Assembly (NCBI RefSeq): GCF_030817215.1
Contig: NZ_JAUSZA010000001.1
Coordinates: forward strand, 822,501-886,500
DNA length: 64,000 nucleotides
Direction of reading: 5' to 3'
Origin: Paenibacillus sp. V4I3
GTDB taxonomy: Bacteria > Bacillota > Bacilli > Paenibacillales > NBRC-103111
A model generated the notes under the pieces. The model was not told where the DNA came from. It did not search any database and saw only the letters and a program-made list of their open reading frames with translations. Positions within the stretch are counted from its first letter, which is position 1. Each line of letters begins with the position of its first letter. The position numbers were made by a program, and so were the translations under genes. Of the stretch, positions 53,260-62,771 are shown piece after piece.

Positions 53260-55779
53260 TTAGCTGCCTTGTCCGTGGCACTGTTTGAACTTCTTCCCGC
53301 TGCCGCATGGGCATGGGTCGTTTCGTCCAATACGCTGCTCATCGCCGCGCACGAGCGGTTTCTTCCCGCCAGCTTCATTCTTCGTATCCACCGCTTGACC
53401 TTCGGCTACCGCTTGACGCTCCAGGTTGCTTTGTACGTGAGCCTTCATGATGTACATCGCGACTTCTTCGCGGATATTGTCAATCATCTCTTGGAACATT
53501 TCAAAGCCTTCGAATTGATACTCACGCAGCGGATCCGTTCCGCCGTAAGCACGAAGATGAATACCTTGGCGCAGCTGATCCATCGCATCGATGTGATCCA
53601 TCCATTTGCTATCTACAGCACGAAGAGCAACGACCTTTTCGAATTCACGCATGAATTCTTCACCGATCTCCGCTTCACGCTCATCATAACGTTTGCTTAC
53701 GAGATCTTTGATGTAGTCAATAATCTCTTCTTGTTCTTTGCCCCAAATATTTTGATCCGTAATCTGGCCTTCTTCAGTTAAGAAGTTGTTGTTCACGAAG
53801 TTAGCCACTTCCTGAAGCTCCCACTCCTCCGGAATTTGTTCCTCCGGACAGTGTGCTTTCACGATACGTTCGATAACAGCGTTGATCATACCCTCGACAA
53901 CTTCACGAATATTTTCGGATTCCAGCAGCTCACGGCGCTGTTTATATATAATTTCCCGTTGTTGATTCATTACATCGTCATACTGAAGAACGACTTTACG
54001 AACGTCGAAGTTGTTACCCTCAACGCGTTTTTGGGCCGATTCCACTGCACGCGAGATCAATTTGCTTTCGATTGGTTGATCTTCTTCCATTCCGAGGCGG
54101 TCCATCATCGCCATGATATTGTCAGCGCCGAAACGTTTCATCAATTCGTCCTCAAGGGAGAGGTAGAACTGTGAAGAACCAGGGTCACCTTGACGGCCTG
54201 CGCGTCCACGCAGCTGATTATCGATCCGTCTGCTTTCATGACGTTCTGTACCTATGATATGCAGTCCGCCTGCATCATGTACGCCCTCACCGAGCACAAT
54301 GTCCGTACCGCGGCCTGCCATGTTCGTTGCAATCGTTACAGAGCCTGGTTGACCTGCGCGTGCTACGATTTCAGCTTCTTCTGCATGATACTTCGCATTG
54401 AGTACTTTGTGCTGAACGCCTTTTTTCTTAAGCATTTCCGAAAGTTTCTCGGAGTTCTCAATAGATACCGTTCCTACAAGTACCGGTTGGTTCAGCTTAT
54501 GACGCTCTACGATTTGCTCAACAACCGCTCTGAATTTACCCATCTCTGACTTGTAAACAACATCCGGCATATCCTTACGGATCATCGGACGGTTTGTCGG
54601 AACAATGATAACTTCAAGACCATAAATTTTCTTGAGCTCTTCCTCTTCCGTCTTCGCAGTACCTGTCATACCTGCTAGTTTGCGGTACATCCGGAAATAG
54701 TTCTGGAATGTAATGGTCGCCAGCGTCATGCTCTCATTCTGAACTTGCAGCTGCTCTTTGGCCTCAATGGCTTGGTGCAGCCCATCACTATAACGACGGC
54801 CTGTCATAATACGGCCCGTGAATTCATCGACAATCATGACTTCGTCTTCTTGTACCACATAATCCACATCGCGTTTCATAATAAAACGAGCCTTGAGCCC
54901 TTGAGTCACGTGATGGTTGATATTCACATTCTGATGATCGAATAAGTTCTCAATGCCGAATGCCCGCTCCGCTTTAGCTACCCCTTCTTCAGTAAGAGCC
55001 ACGGAACGCACCTTAATATCAATCGTGTAATCCTCTTCTTCTTTCAACTTAGCCACAAAACGGTCAGCCGCATAGTACAAGTCTGTCGATTTAGCAGCTT
55101 GTCCCGAAATAATTAACGGCGTTCTCGCCTCATCGACCAAAATGGAGTCAACTTCATCGATAACCGCAAAATAAAGCGGGCGCTGAACCATCTGCTCTTT
55201 GTAAAGAACCATGTTATCACGCAAGTAGTCAAAACCGTATTCGTTATTCGTACCATACGTAATATCACAAGCGTAAGCCGCTTGCTTTTCCTCATGTGAC
55301 AGGTCATGGAGATTAACCCCAACCGTCAAACCGAGGAATTCATAGATCTGACCCATTTCGGCGCTGTCACGTTGAGCCAAATAGTCATTGACCGTAACCA
55401 CGTGTACGCCTCTGCCAAGCAAAGCATTCAAATAGACAGGGAGTGTTCCAACGAGCGTTTTCCCTTCCCCTGTTCTCATCTCCGCGATACGGCCTTCGTG
55501 AAGCACCATACCTCCGATAAGCTGAACGTCGTAATGACGTTTACCTAGTACACGTAAACCTGCTTCTCTAACAACAGCAAAAGCTTCCGGTAAAAGATCA
55601 TCAAGTTCTTCGCCTTTTGCCAGGCGGTTTCTGAACTCGATTGTCTTGCCTTTCAATTCCTCATCGGACAGCGGCTTAATGCCAGCTTCAAGGTCGTTGA
55701 TATAATCAACGGCCTTGAGCATCCGTTTAATTTCCCGTTCATTGGAATCACCAAAAATTTTCTTCACTAGTCCTAGCAT
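53260..55779 (-). CDS. secA: Preprotein translocase ATPase SecA
   Basis: The motor of Sec-dependent export, 839 residues. Walker A is in [11 protein letters not shown] (about residues 100-108), DEVDS is Walker B, and MAGRGTDI is a helicase motif. The C-terminal zinc domain [14 protein letters not shown] is intact. The ATG at 55779 follows AAAGGGG by 7 bases and gives the family length; the frame is open to 55824. It is expressed with prfB. Confidence 0.97.
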   Translation of the reverse strand: MLGLVKKIFGDSNEREIKRMLKAVDYINDLEAGIKPLSDEELKGKTIEFRNRLAKGEELDDLLPEAFAVVREAGLRVLGKRHYDVQLIGGMVLHEGRIAEMRTGEGKTLVGTLPVYLNALLGRGVHVVTVNDYLAQRDSAEMGQIYEFLGLTVGVNLHDLSHEEKQAAYACDITYGTNNEYGFDYLRDNMVLYKEQMVQRPLYFAVIDEVDSILVDEARTPLIISGQAAKSTDLYYAADRFVAKLKEEEDYTIDIKVRSVALTEEGVAKAERAFGIENLFDHQNVNINHHVTQGLKARFIMKRDVDYVVQEDEVMIVDEFTGRIMTGRRYSDGLHQAIEAKEQLQVQNESMTLATITFQNYFRMYRKLAGMTGTAKTEEEELKKIYGLEVIIVPTNRPMIRKDMPDVVYKSEMGKFRAVVEQIVERHKLNQPVLVGTVSIENSEKLSEMLKKKGVQHKVLNAKYHAEEAEIVARAGQPGSVTIATNMAGRGTDIVLGEGVHDAGGLHIIGTERHESRRIDNQLRGRAGRQGDPGSSQFYLSLEDELMKRFGADNIMAMMDRLGMEEDQPIESKLISRAVESAQKRVEGNNFDVRKVVLQYDDVMNQQREIIYKQRRELLESENIREVVEGMINAVIERIVKAHCPEEQIPEEWELQEVANFVNNNFLTEEGQITDQNIWGKEQEEIIDYIKDLVSKRYDEREAEIGEEFMREFEKVVALRAVDSKWMDHIDAMDQLRQGIHLRAYGGTDPLREYQFEGFEMFQEMIDNIREEVAMYIMKAHVQSNLERQAVAEGQAVDTKNEAGGKKPLVRGDEQRIGRNDPCPCGSGKKFKQCHGQGS

Positions 55780-55814
55780 CGGTGAACCCCTTTCCCTTGC
55801 ATTCGTATCCTTAA

Positions 55815-55844
55815 ATTGTACCACTTTTGACGGTCTTGCCGCAA
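55815..55844 (-). promoter_or_regulatory. Candidate secA promoter
   Basis: TTGCGG (55844-55839), 18-base spacer and TACAAT (55820-55815) on the minus strand, about 36 bases before the secA ATG. Confidence 0.45.
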
Positions 55845-55950
55845 CAAATGACCATTCTTATATCTGTATAAACCATCCACAACATGTGAAAAGAGCACGT
55901 TTTTACTTATTTCTATAGTATTGAATCGATGTCTCGATAGCATGCATGAG

Positions 55951-55987
55951 AAAAAGCTTAATTCGACAGAATCGAATCAAGCTCATT
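55951..55987 (-). terminator. Terminator after hpf
   Basis: AGCTT and ATTCGA pair with TCGAAT and AAGCT (one mismatch), with A/T runs on both sides. It lies between hpf and secA. Confidence 0.7.
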
Positions 55988-56028
55988 TTTTTGTTATAGG
56001 GATGTCTCGAGTTGCTCCGCTTTCTTAA

Positions 56029-56577
56029 TTAAACAGCCGGCTCGATCAGACCATACTTGCCGTCATCACGTTTGTAAACTACATTGACTTGATCCGTATC
56101 CATGTTCGAAAAAACGAAGAAATTATGGCCTACCATGTTCATTTGTAGAATCGCTTCTTCCACATCCATCGGCTTCAAATCGAAGCGTTTGTTGCGTACC
56201 AGTTCAAAGTCATCTTCCTCGTCCAAATAAGTGACAGGCGATGTTTCAACCTTAAATAAATCTCGTTTGCCGCCCTCTTGGCGAATTTTTCGGTTTGTTC
56301 TCGTCTTATGCTTGCGGATCTGGCGTTCCAATTTGTCTACGACCAAATCGATCGAAGCGTACATATCATTGTTGCGTTCTTCAGCTCTCAGCAGCACGCC
56401 TGTTAGGGGAATACCTACCTCAATCGCTTGTAAACCTTTAACCACACTTAGTTTTACTTGTACATCAGATGTAAGGGGAGCTTCAAAATACCTCTCTAGT
56501 CTGTTCAATTTCTTGTCGACATAGTCCCTGAGGGCTTCAGTTACTTCAAGGTGTTCTCCGCGAATGCTAATCATCAT
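56029..56577 (-). CDS. hpf: Ribosome hibernation promoting factor, long form
   Basis: A 182-residue long HPF, which joins 70S ribosomes into inactive 100S dimers in stationary phase. The N-terminal domain (about 1-100; RGEHLEVTEALRDYVDKKL) binds the decoding region; the C-terminal domain (about 125-180; VVRxKRFDLKPMDVEEAILQMNMVGHNFFVF-like) dimerises. ATG behind GGGAGA; a second ATG follows directly. A sigma-H-type promoter lies upstream, matching B. subtilis yvyD. Confidence 0.95.
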   Translation of the reverse strand: MMISIRGEHLEVTEALRDYVDKKLNRLERYFEAPLTSDVQVKLSVVKGLQAIEVGIPLTGVLLRAEERNNDMYASIDLVVDKLERQIRKHKTRTNRKIRQEGGKRDLFKVETSPVTYLDEEDDFELVRNKRFDLKPMDVEEAILQMNMVGHNFFVFSNMDTDQVNVVYKRDDGKYGLIEPAV

Positions 56578-56613
56578 AGTTAAACATCTCCCTTCCTTCT
56601 TACATTATACTAC

Positions 56614-56641
56614 ATTCAACCCCCATCTTCATAATTCCTTT
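56614..56641 (-). promoter_or_regulatory. Sigma-H-type promoter of hpf
   Basis: On the minus strand, AAAGGAATT (56641-56633), a 12-base spacer and GTTGAAT (56620-56614) match RnAGGAWWW-N11/12-RnnGAAT at every defined position. A TATAAT (56609-56604) nearby could be a second, sigma-A -10. The B. subtilis homologue is transcribed by sigma-H and sigma-B. Confidence 0.65.
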
Positions 56642-56665
56642 AAATTCCGATCATACTATTTACGC

Positions 56666-56699
56666 AAAAAAACACCCCAGAGTCATGCCCCAGGGTGCT
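56666..56699 (-). terminator. Terminator after the cold shock gene
   Basis: CACCCCAG / CAGGGTG-type stem with T7 on the minus strand (56672-56666), 46 bases past the stop. Confidence 0.75.
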
Positions 56700-56744
56700 A
56701 GTTAGTTCATAGATGTATTCAAGCGGCACAAATGTGCCGGAAGC

Positions 56745-56942
56745 TTATATTCTGCTTACATTAGCGGCTTGCGGTCCACGTGCACCTTCTACGATGTCAA
56801 ACTCTACAGCCTGACCTTCATCTAACGTTTTGAAGCCTTCTGATTGAATCGCTGAGAAATGCACGAATACATCCCCACCATCTTCACGCTCAATGAAGCC
56901 ATAACCTTTTTCTGCATTAAACCATTTTACTTTACCTTGCAT
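56745..56942 (-). CDS. csp: Cold shock domain protein
   Basis: A 65-residue OB-fold RNA chaperone. RNP1 KGYGFIE and RNP2 VFVHFSAI are intact, with the family start [12 protein letters not shown]. The ATG at 56942 follows AAAGGAA; an upstream GTG in frame is less likely. The leader is about 50 bases, short for a thermosensing cold shock leader. Confidence 0.95.
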   Translation of the reverse strand: MQGKVKWFNAEKGYGFIEREDGGDVFVHFSAIQSEGFKTLDEGQAVEFDIVEGARGPQAANVSRI

Positions 56943-56998
56943 AACGTACACATTCCTTTCGTTATAAAAAATATTAAAATGTAAGCCCTTACTTTTCG

Positions 56999-57028
56999 AC
57001 TATATCACCAGCCCGCTTGACCTGTCAA
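56999..57028 (-). promoter_or_regulatory. Promoter of the cold shock gene
   Basis: Perfect TTGACA (57028-57023), 18-base spacer and TATAGT (57004-56999) on the minus strand. Confidence 0.7.
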
Positions 57029-57145
57029 TTTCTAACTTACCATTTGATGAAATATTTTGAAAATTCGGGTATATACAAGCCGTGGATAAGTGCAGAATTT
57101 GTAAAAACTTGTCGTATCGGGCTTCTTTACATTTTATCAACAAAG

Positions 57146-57175
57146 TTATGCACAGAGTTGTGCACATTATCCACA
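57146..57175 (+). promoter_or_regulatory. Second cluster of DnaA boxes
   Basis: TTATGCACA (57146-57154), TTGTGCACA (57158-57166) and TTATCCACA (57167-57175) in one orientation; CGTGGATAA at 57081-57089 is an inverted near-match. AACAAAGTTATGCACA is shared word for word with the 50.1-kb cluster. Confidence 0.75.
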
Positions 57176-57177
57176 GC

Positions 57178-57861
57178 TTAATTAACATCTTTAAGAGTAA
57201 CATTATAAAAACGTTGGGTCCAAGTAACACCGTTTTTTAATTTCTTCTGTATCTTTCCATCTGAATCAACAAATATAACATGATCCTGCTCGATATCAGC
57301 TTGATAAACCGTTGCATTTATACCCAAGACAGATCGACTGCCTACTTTGCAATCGCCAATCACAGACGAATACGGCAGCAACCCTACCCCTTTGCCAATC
57401 AAAGGATAGCAATCGTTTTGTGCACCTACCGTACATCCCTGCGAAGCAACAAAGAAGTCACCATAAGTTGCTCTCCCTAAGACCGTACCTACGGTGTGAA
57501 GCAACAGAAAAATGTCAGGAAGTGCTGTATTATACATTGCGCTAATTCCGTGAAGCGCTTTATTTAAATAAAACAATTTATTTGCTACAATGTCATTTTG
57601 GGTCTCCTTCCAAACTGTATTCGAAAGAAACCATAAAAAAACCGCGTATTGATCAGAATGTAAATGATTCAAAAAGGGGCTCCCATTCTTACAATATGCA
57701 GGCAAAGTAACATGCTTGAAACAAAAGGCTGTCCTATCTAAAGCCTTATCCATAACTGTGCTCCATTCCCCTTGATTCATAGCGATCTGATCGGGGAAAA
57801 AATGCTCTAACTGTTTTTGCACATACAACTTGAAATCACTATATGGTAACGAAAGTTCCAT
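57178..57861 (-). CDS. Hexapeptide-repeat acetyltransferase (CysE-like)
   Basis: A 227-residue protein resembling serine O-acetyltransferase-like enzymes of surface polysaccharide clusters. The first about 115 residues are helical; residues about 125-200 form a left-handed beta-helix (VGTVLGRATYGDFF, GCTVGAQN, PLIGKGVGLLPYSSVIGDCKVGSRSVLG). It probably acylates a sugar. The upstream gene stop overlaps its ATG by one base. Last gene of the visible sugar cluster; just beyond it lies a DnaA-box cluster. Confidence 0.75.
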   Translation of the reverse strand: MELSLPYSDFKLYVQKQLEHFFPDQIAMNQGEWSTVMDKALDRTAFCFKHVTLPAYCKNGSPFLNHLHSDQYAVFLWFLSNTVWKETQNDIVANKLFYLNKALHGISAMYNTALPDIFLLLHTVGTVLGRATYGDFFVASQGCTVGAQNDCYPLIGKGVGLLPYSSVIGDCKVGSRSVLGINATVYQADIEQDHVIFVDSDGKIQKKLKNGVTWTQRFYNVTLKDVN

Positions 57862-58676
57862 TATGGAATTATCCTTTCGGCTTGATATTTCGACGTCAAT
57901 TGTTTGATTCTTTGGATTATATCTAATGGTTTAAAATCAAACTCTTCTTGAATTTTCTTAGTGGATATGCGAGGGAAAATAATTTCCGCTGCATTTTGCT
58001 TAACAAATACATCACATGAGGTTAATCGTTGTATTTCATTAGTGACTTCTTCATTTGTGGTGTTAGTTCCACTCGCAATATTATATATTATCGAAGTTCC
58101 ACCATGTGAAACTTTAATAAGCAACTCCACCACATCTTCAATACAAATATAATCTTTTGCTGAGCTTAGAGCTGTTTGCAAATTGATTACTTTATTATTT
58201 ACAGCATCTTTAATGATGGAGTACAAAAAATTATCAGATTGAAAATCCTGTCCACATACATTGGATACCCTTGCTATTTTTACTTTTCTAGTCGAGTTGA
58301 GACATAAAGATTCCCCTAATAATTTGGACAATTGGAATAAATCGTCGGATCGATTTGGATTTACGATTAAATCCGAATTTTCAAATCCTTCTTTGGCACC
58401 GTAATAAATTCGTGTTGAAGATACATACAAAAACGAATCATATCGCGCTTTCTGTAGTAATTCTGATAAAAAGGTCACATGAGCCGTCACCGTATCATAT
58501 GGGCGCTTCCTAAAATCGGAGGTTACTCCGGCACAATATATCACATGACCCAAAGAAGTCTCATAAACGTCCGAACTTCCACGCTCTGGTTCAAAGACCT
58601 CGTACTGAAGCTCAAGCAGTCTTTGTACCAATTGTTTTCCAATAAAGCCCTTCGAGCCAAAAATAGTTGTCTTCAT
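57861..58676 (-). CDS. NAD(P)-dependent sugar epimerase/reductase (SDR), atypical
   Basis: A 271-residue extended SDR with GSKGFIGK (G7, G10, G13) as the nucleotide-binding loop and SSTRIYYG at the Ser position. At the usual YxxxK site it reads F114-QLS-K118, so the catalytic Tyr is replaced by Phe. It may act as the 4-ketoreductase or an epimerase of the CDP-sugar pathway, or Tyr91/Tyr92 may substitute. It overlaps its upstream neighbour by 4 bases (ATGA). Confidence 0.78.
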   Translation of the reverse strand: MKTTIFGSKGFIGKQLVQRLLELQYEVFEPERGSSDVYETSLGHVIYCAGVTSDFRKRPYDTVTAHVTFLSELLQKARYDSFLYVSSTRIYYGAKEGFENSDLIVNPNRSDDLFQLSKLLGESLCLNSTRKVKIARVSNVCGQDFQSDNFLYSIIKDAVNNKVINLQTALSSAKDYICIEDVVELLIKVSHGGTSIIYNIASGTNTTNEEVTNEIQRLTSCDVFVKQNAAEIIFPRISTKKIQEEFDFKPLDIIQRIKQLTSKYQAERIIP

Positions 58677-59161
58677 GAACGTTCCCCAACTTTCTTCGCT
58701 GGGCTTCCCACATAAATGGAATACTCCTCCAACTCACCATTGACTAGGGAGTTAGCGCCTACAATACAACCTCTTTTCAAGATGGAACCATCTAGGATAA
58801 CACAATTAGCGCCTATCCACACATCATCTTCAATAATAATTCCACCCTTACTAGGAAGGAATCTCTGTTCTCTTATCGTTAGATGCCTCAGCTTATATTG
58901 ATGATTTACAGGGGCTAACGTGCAATTTGCTGCGATCATTACATCATTGCCCAACTTCACTCCATTGCCGGAGTAAATGACAACTCCTGAATTTATATAA
59001 CAATTCGAGCCAATAATAACGTCACCGGTCCCACCAGTTGGCTTGATTTTAACGAATGAATCGATCTTCGTTCCATCACCAACGACTATTTGAGTTCCAC
59101 GGACCGAATCTTCTATATCTGCTAGTTTGGACACATATGCTGATTCAGAAATAATAATCAA
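58673..59161 (-). CDS. Hexapeptide-repeat acyltransferase
   Basis: A 162-residue left-handed beta-helix acyltransferase (about 10-140; VVGDGTKIDSFVKI, IIGSNCYINSGVVIYSG, IIIEDDVWIGANCVILDGS, IVGANSLVNGE) with the C-terminal GSPAKKVGE signature of the maltose/galactoside O-acetyltransferase group. HQY...LRHLTIREQ contains the likely catalytic His. I prefer the TTG at 59161, 8 bases after AAAGGGG; a GTG at 59206 would overlap the upstream gene by 32 bases. Confidence 0.8.
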   Translation of the reverse strand: MIIISESAYVSKLADIEDSVRGTQIVVGDGTKIDSFVKIKPTGGTGDVIIGSNCYINSGVVIYSGNGVKLGNDVMIAANCTLAPVNHQYKLRHLTIREQRFLPSKGGIIIEDDVWIGANCVILDGSILKRGCIVGANSLVNGELEEYSIYVGSPAKKVGERS

Positions 59162-59174
59162 CCCCTCAACCCCT

Positions 59175-59699
59175 TTACCAAAAATTATAAGTCTTATCCT
59201 TTTCACTTATAATAGGCTCTTCTATTTTCCACTTTATGTTGAATGAGGGGTCATTCCAGCGAATACCTCTAGCTGACTCCGAGTGAAAATACTCACCCAT
59301 CTGATAGAACACCTCTGTATCATCCTCCAGTGTTTGGAACCCATGTGCAAATCCTTCAGGAATATATAGCATGTTGCGCTTCTGGGCTGTCAATTCAACA
59401 CTAGTCCATTCCAAATAAGTTGGAGAATCTACTCTTAAGTCAATGATAACGTCATAGATTGCTCCATGAATAACTCGTACAAACTTAGCCTCTTCGTATG
59501 GGGCAACTTGATAATGCATCCCTCGTAATGTACCTTTCTTTTTGTTATAAGACACATTACATTGTTTTATATCTATATCGATTCCGTATTTTTTAAAATC
59601 GGATTTGCACCATGCTCTTGCAAAAAATCCCCTTTCATCCGTAATCGGCTCAAGTTCAATGATGTATGCATCTTTTAAATCTGTCTGCTTAAGAATCAT
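59175..59699 (-). CDS. dTDP/CDP-4-dehydro-6-deoxysugar epimerase (RmlC-like)
   Basis: A 174-residue cupin of the RmlC family, epimerising C3 and/or C5 of a nucleotide 4-keto-6-deoxyhexose. ERGFFARAW, the catalytic base H62 in LRGMHYQ, and the Tyr in EVFYQMGEYF are visible; IPEGFAHGFQTL is a family hallmark. Within a CDP-glucose cluster its substrate should be the CDP-4-keto-6-deoxyglucose derivative. It follows the methyltransferase directly (stop and start adjacent). Confidence 0.88.
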   Translation of the reverse strand: MILKQTDLKDAYIIELEPITDERGFFARAWCKSDFKKYGIDIDIKQCNVSYNKKKGTLRGMHYQVAPYEEAKFVRVIHGAIYDVIIDLRVDSPTYLEWTSVELTAQKRNMLYIPEGFAHGFQTLEDDTEVFYQMGEYFHSESARGIRWNDPSFNIKWKIEEPIISEKDKTYNFW

Positions 59700-60932
59700 T
59701 TAGTGAAGCACCTCAACTTCAGGGATCCAAACGACAAATTGACCTCCCCAATCACGAATAAAAGATATTTGACCAATGATCTCTTCCTTCAGGTTCCATG
59801 GCATAATAACGATATAATCAGGTTTCGTTTCATAAATGTGCCCGATATCAAAAACAGGAATATGTGTTCCAGGTAAGTATAAACCTTGTTTTGCTGGATT
59901 ACGGTCTACAACATAGTCCATCATATCCTTACCTATTCCGCAGTAGTTAAGCAGTGTATTCCCTTTGGCCGGTGCCCCGTATCCAACAATTGATTTACCT
60001 TGATTTTTAGCGTCTACAACAAAATGTAAAATGTTCCTTTTAATCTGCTTCACTCTATCTGCAAATGTCGTATAAGTTTGAATACATTGTATTCCTTTTT
60101 GAATTTCTATTGATTCAATGCGATTCACATTTTCAGTGATGGACTTTGTATGATCATCTTCATGTTTAGCGTAAATACGAAGTGAGCCTCCATGGGTAGT
60201 TAGTTCTTCAACATCAAATAGTGTTAGTCCATATTCAGCAAACATGGATTTGACCGTCAGAAATGACAAATAGGAGAAATGTTCGTGATAAATAGTATCA
60301 AATTGATTCTGTTCAATTAACCGAAGAAGATGAGGAAACTCCATAGTTATAACGCCGCGGTCACTGAGTATCTGTTTCATACCTTTAATAAAGTCGTTAA
60401 TATTGGGTACGTGAGCAAGGACGTTATTGCCAATCAACAAATCAGCTTTCGTACCTTGTTTAACAAGATTTGAAGCTAAGTCAAACCCAAAAAACTCAGT
60501 TAGAACTGTTACACCTTTCTTGCGAGCCTCTTCAGCCACATTCCTTGCCGGTTCGATTCCAAGTGAAGGAATCTGCTTCTCAACCATAAACTGCAGTAAA
60601 TATCCATCGTTACATGCTATTTCAACCACTTGTGAATTACTATCCAAGCCAAACATTTCAACCATTGCCTCTACATAAGTACGTGCATGTTCAACCCAAC
60701 TCTCTGAATACGAGCTAAAATATACATAGTCAGTGAAAATTTCGTCAGGTGACTCAAACTCTTCAAGTTGAACAAGAAAACAATGCCCACACACATAGGT
60801 ATGGAGCGGATAAAAATTATTTCTTTTATTAAGATTATTCTCATGGACAAAAGAGTTGGATAAAGGAGACAATCCTAAATCGACAAATGATTCCTTTACA
60901 GTCATATTACAAAATCGACATAATCTTTCCAT
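59700..60932 (-). CDS. Sugar C-methyltransferase (NovU/TylCIII type)
   Basis: A 410-residue SAM-dependent methyltransferase with the three-domain plan of ketosugar C-3 methyltransferases: zinc domain (C5, C8, C48, C51), SAM domain (VVEIACNDGYLLQF, about 102-115; LIGNNVLAHV), the conserved YHEHFSYLS segment, and a C-terminal Rossmann-like domain (GYGAPAKGNTLLNYCG). It would methylate C3 of a CDP-4-keto-6-deoxyhexose, giving a branched sugar. It lies between the dehydratase and epimerase genes, 3 bases after the former. Confidence 0.88.
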   Translation of the reverse strand: MERLCRFCNMTVKESFVDLGLSPLSNSFVHENNLNKRNNFYPLHTYVCGHCFLVQLEEFESPDEIFTDYVYFSSYSESWVEHARTYVEAMVEMFGLDSNSQVVEIACNDGYLLQFMVEKQIPSLGIEPARNVAEEARKKGVTVLTEFFGFDLASNLVKQGTKADLLIGNNVLAHVPNINDFIKGMKQILSDRGVITMEFPHLLRLIEQNQFDTIYHEHFSYLSFLTVKSMFAEYGLTLFDVEELTTHGGSLRIYAKHEDDHTKSITENVNRIESIEIQKGIQCIQTYTTFADRVKQIKRNILHFVVDAKNQGKSIVGYGAPAKGNTLLNYCGIGKDMMDYVVDRNPAKQGLYLPGTHIPVFDIGHIYETKPDYIVIMPWNLKEEIIGQISFIRDWGGQFVVWIPEVEVLH

Positions 60933-60935
60933 ACT

Positions 60936-61988
60936 TTATCCCTGTTTCCTCTCGTATGCTTCTATCTGCTGCATCGTAAAATCTTTCATAAGCTTTTGTT
61001 CTTCCCACTGTTTGTACCAATCAACTGTCCACTTTAAGGTATCATAAACGTTGAGTCTAGGTTTCCAGTTTAATTTGCTCCGAGCTTTGGAACTATCCAA
61101 CTTCAAGATTTGTGCTTCATGAGGATGCTCTGATTTATCATAATGCCATGGCAGATCAGATCCCCAATGTCTTAACATCATGTCAGCTACTTCCCCGACT
61201 GTTAGAATGCTTTCTTCTCCAGGTCCGAAATTCCAGGCAGCCGCATATGAACTGCCTTTGTTATATAATTTTTCACCAAGTATCAAATAACCGTGGAGGG
61301 GCTCTAATACATGCTGCCATGGCCTTACTGCATAAGGATTACGAATCATAGGTAATCTTCCCGCTCGAATAGAGTCAATGACATCTGGTATTAGGCGATC
61401 TGCAGCCCAATCCCCTCCGCCAATAACATTCCCTGCTCGCACTGATGCAATATGGATATTCTGCTCAGCAAGAAATGATTTACGAAAAGAATCCGTAACC
61501 AATTCACTGCACGCTTTACTTGCGCTGTATGGATCATGGCCACCCAATCTATCCGTTTCCCGATAAGACCAATCCCACTCCATATTTTCATAACATTTAT
61601 CCGTCGTTATATTCACAACGACTTTTACAGTATCTGACAACCTCACAGCATTTAAAATGTTTACCGTTCCCATTACATTTACTGCATAGGTATCTATTGG
61701 ATCTACGTAGGAAGCCCTTACTAATGGTTGAGCAGCCAAATGGAACACAATTTCAGGCTTATGATCTTTTACTATTTCTACTATAGATCCTACATCTTTG
61801 ATATCCCCAAAAATAGAAATCATATCTTGAGCTACATAAGCGGCTTCAAACAAATTATTTGAAGAGTCCGGTTTTAATGAATATCCAATAACCTGGGCAC
61901 CTAGTTTTTGAAGCCAGAGCGAGAGCCACCCTCCCTTAAATCCAGTATGACCTGTTATAAGCACTCGCTTACCCTGCCAAAACGTCAT
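60936..61988 (-). CDS. rfbG: CDP-glucose 4,6-dehydratase
   Basis: A 350-residue extended SDR making CDP-4-keto-6-deoxyglucose. GHTGFKGGWLSLWL is the dinucleotide loop; the TTDKCYEN Thr, and YSASK Tyr/Lys complete the site; the Trp-rich GHTGFKGGWL form is typical of RfbG/DdhB. The ATG overlaps the rfbF stop (ATGA). Confidence 0.95.
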   Translation of the reverse strand: MTFWQGKRVLITGHTGFKGGWLSLWLQKLGAQVIGYSLKPDSSNNLFEAAYVAQDMISIFGDIKDVGSIVEIVKDHKPEIVFHLAAQPLVRASYVDPIDTYAVNVMGTVNILNAVRLSDTVKVVVNITTDKCYENMEWDWSYRETDRLGGHDPYSASKACSELVTDSFRKSFLAEQNIHIASVRAGNVIGGGDWAADRLIPDVIDSIRAGRLPMIRNPYAVRPWQHVLEPLHGYLILGEKLYNKGSSYAAAWNFGPGEESILTVGEVADMMLRHWGSDLPWHYDKSEHPHEAQILKLDSSKARSKLNWKPRLNVYDTLKWTVDWYKQWEEQKLMKDFTMQQIEAYERKQG

Positions 61989-62758
61989 GACTCCCACACT
62001 TTCCAAGGAGCTTGATTAGAACTCCATAATTCATCAAGCCGCATTCGATCTCGCAGTGTATCCATAGGTAACCAAAAACCATCATGCCTAAAACCAGCCA
62101 GCTCACCTGATGCGGCTAATTGCTCAAGCGGTCCCCGCTCCCAAATTGTCGAATCTCCTTCAATAAGGTCAAAAACTTTCGGACTCAAGACGAAATAGCC
62201 TCCGTTAATCCAACTATCTGCTCCTTGAGGTTTCTCACGGAAACGACGTATCGTGTCATCGTTCATTTCAAGAGCACCGTAACGACCAGGAGGATCAACA
62301 GCAGTAAGTGTCGCTAGCTTATGTTGTTTGTAGTGAAATTCAATTAGTTCTGCAATATTTACATCGCTTACTCCATCACCATAGGTGAAACAAAAGGGTT
62401 CATTGCCCACATACTTCTGAACTCTCTTTAAACGACCGCCTGTTTGAGTGTCAATGCCTGTGTCAACGAGGGTAACCTTCCATGGTTCACTATAATTATC
62501 GTGAATTTCTAGACTATTTTCTCTCAAATCAAAGGTTACATTAGATTGATGCAAATAATAATTGGCAAAATACTCTTTAATAACATAACCCTTATAGCCC
62601 AGGCAAATAATAAAATCATTAATTCCATAATGTGAGTAAGACTTCATTATGTGCCATAAGATCGGATTTCCTCCAACTTCAACCATAGGCTTTGGCCTCG
62701 TGCTTGTCTCTTCGCTTAACCTAGTTCCCAAACCGCCCGCAAGTATTACCGCTTTCAT
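61985..62758 (-). CDS. rfbF: Glucose-1-phosphate cytidylyltransferase
   Basis: A 257-residue nucleotidyltransferase making CDP-glucose. LAGGLGTRL and RPKPMVEVGG are the nucleotide-binding motifs; WHIMKSYSHYGINDFIICLGYKG and FWLPMDTLRDR are typical of RfbF/DdhA. It commits the cluster to CDP- rather than dTDP-linked sugars. Confidence 0.95.
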   Translation of the reverse strand: MKAVILAGGLGTRLSEETSTRPKPMVEVGGNPILWHIMKSYSHYGINDFIICLGYKGYVIKEYFANYYLHQSNVTFDLRENSLEIHDNYSEPWKVTLVDTGIDTQTGGRLKRVQKYVGNEPFCFTYGDGVSDVNIAELIEFHYKQHKLATLTAVDPPGRYGALEMNDDTIRRFREKPQGADSWINGGYFVLSPKVFDLIEGDSTIWERGPLEQLAASGELAGFRHDGFWLPMDTLRDRMRLDELWSSNQAPWKVWES

Positions 62759-62771
62759 GTGAACTCCCCTT

